From: Bacillota bacterium
Lineage (GTDB): Bacteria; Bacillota_E; JAJZYS01; JAJYTV01
Reading direction: 5' to 3'
Length of the DNA stretch: 64,000 nucleotides
Assembly (NCBI GenBank): GCA_021845645.1
Contig: JAJZVM010000016.1
Span: 1-64,000 of the forward strand
Made by a program: the position numbers and the translations under genes. The notes under the pieces are model-generated. The model saw only the letters and a program-made list of their open reading frames with translations, was not told the origin of the DNA and made no database searches. The stretch's first letter is position 1; each line of letters opens with the position of its first letter. This document shows, piece by piece, positions 63,647-64,000 of the stretch.

Positions 63647-63976
63647 TTACGGCAGGAACTTGCGCAGAACCCCCATGAGCTCGGTCATCGCCTCGTCGGG
63701 ATGACCATCCCGCACCGCGTCCACGATGCAGCCTCGTGTATGATCCTCCAGCAGGATCAGCCCCACCCGGTCGAGTGCCGCGCGCACGGCGGCGATCTGC
63801 GTCAACACTTCCGGGCAGTACCGGTCCTCGTCGATCATGCGCCGGACGCCCCGCACCTGCCCTTCGATCCGGTTCAGGCGCTGCTGCAGGTCCAGCTTGT
63901 CGCGGCGGGCGACGCCGCTGTGCACATGGCCCTCATGACCGCAATGTTCCTCAGGTTCGTCCTGCGCCGTAGCCAT
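63647..63976 (-). CDS. csoR: CsoR/RcnR-family copper-sensing repressor
   Basis: 109 residues of the all-helical DUF156 fold. The Cu(I)-binding triad is intact with the exact CsoR spacing: Cys54, His79, Cys83 in DRYCPEV and EDHTRGC. A His/Cys-rich N-terminal tail (EEHCGHEGHVHSG) is added and could bind extra metal. It sits just before ccmE; CsoR usually controls copper efflux genes, none of which lie in the window. Confidence 0.9.
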   Translation of the reverse strand: MATAQDEPEEHCGHEGHVHSGVARRDKLDLQQRLNRIEGQVRGVRRMIDEDRYCPEVLTQIAAVRAALDRVGLILLEDHTRGCIVDAVRDGHPDEAMTELMGVLRKFLP

Positions 63977-64000
63977 CAGTTGTCCGGAGCCCCTTCCGCG

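Overview
The window is about two-thirds G+C by eye, has mostly ATGA/GTGA-type gene overlaps, strong Shine-Dalgarno sites and frequent GTG/TTG starts. Sporulation genes (spmA-spmB, ytaF, a SpoIID/LytB-domain protein), rpmE with a zinc-type L31, niaR, and the conserved block glpX / rpmE / prfA / prmC / ywlC / ywlE-rpiB / ywlG / comEB / tagO-mnaA / atp all point to a spore-forming, high-GC, deep-branching Bacillota (Symbiobacteriia, Thermaerobacter or Limnochordia-like). An SLH-domain envelope protein and a complete TCA-enzyme operon fit an aerobic or respiring organism. Cytochrome c maturation system I (ccmABCDE) is unusual for Bacillota and suggests c-type cytochrome respiration. I saw no tRNA, rRNA, CRISPR array, transposase or phage module.

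Layout. 1-11.9 kb (minus): the proximal part of the F1Fo ATP synthase operon (atpI-B-E-F-H-A, atpA cut by the window edge) behind a near-consensus sigma-A promoter; then tagO-wecB (cell-wall polymer precursors), a MazG-like/comEB nucleotide pair, and the ywl region with a fused arginine phosphatase/RpiB protein, tsaC, prmC, prfA, a Nudix hydrolase and rpmE. 12-16 kb: mntP-glpX-membrane protein operon (minus) and murJ (plus). 15.7-19.5 kb: a MacB-type ABC exporter pair, a small-protein/nucleotidyltransferase pair resembling a toxin-antitoxin module, and a 61-aa orphan. 19.5-24.6 kb (plus): kamA, a GH15 hydrolase, and a trehalose-6-phosphate synthase controlled by a clear c-di-AMP (ydaO-type) riboswitch. 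24.5-31.5 kb: SpoIID-like protein, a SANT-like regulator, polysaccharide deacetylase, niaR, an NCS1 permease, ytaF. 31.5-38 kb: an orphan VirD4-like ATPase with a replication-relaxation protein, minC, a SIMPL protein and a large SLH/Ig-like/TIM-barrel surface protein. 38-46 kb: PIG-L deacetylase, galU, spmAB, panD, a menC-like enolase with TetR, an orphan solute-binding protein and a flavin reductase. 46-52.8 kb: a beta-propeller protein translationally coupled to a MoaD/ThiS-like protein, two MFS exporters, a DapA-family aldolase and a lipoprotein. 52.8-59.6 kb (minus): one operon citrate synthase-icd-mdh-malic enzyme-sucC-sucD. 59.6-64 kb (minus): csoR, then ccmE, an unknown exported protein, ccmA, ccmB, ccmC, ccmD and a DUF881 protein.

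Most genes are housekeeping. The parts most worth following up are the c-di-AMP riboswitch on trehalose-6-phosphate synthesis, the propeller/ubiquitin-like pair, the orphan VirD4-like pair, the arginine phosphatase-RpiB fusion, the nucleotidyltransferase pair, and the CXXXY-type CcmE with an unknown protein embedded in its operon. Start codons were chosen from Shine-Dalgarno spacing, upstream gene overlaps and family length. Promoter calls are by eye.
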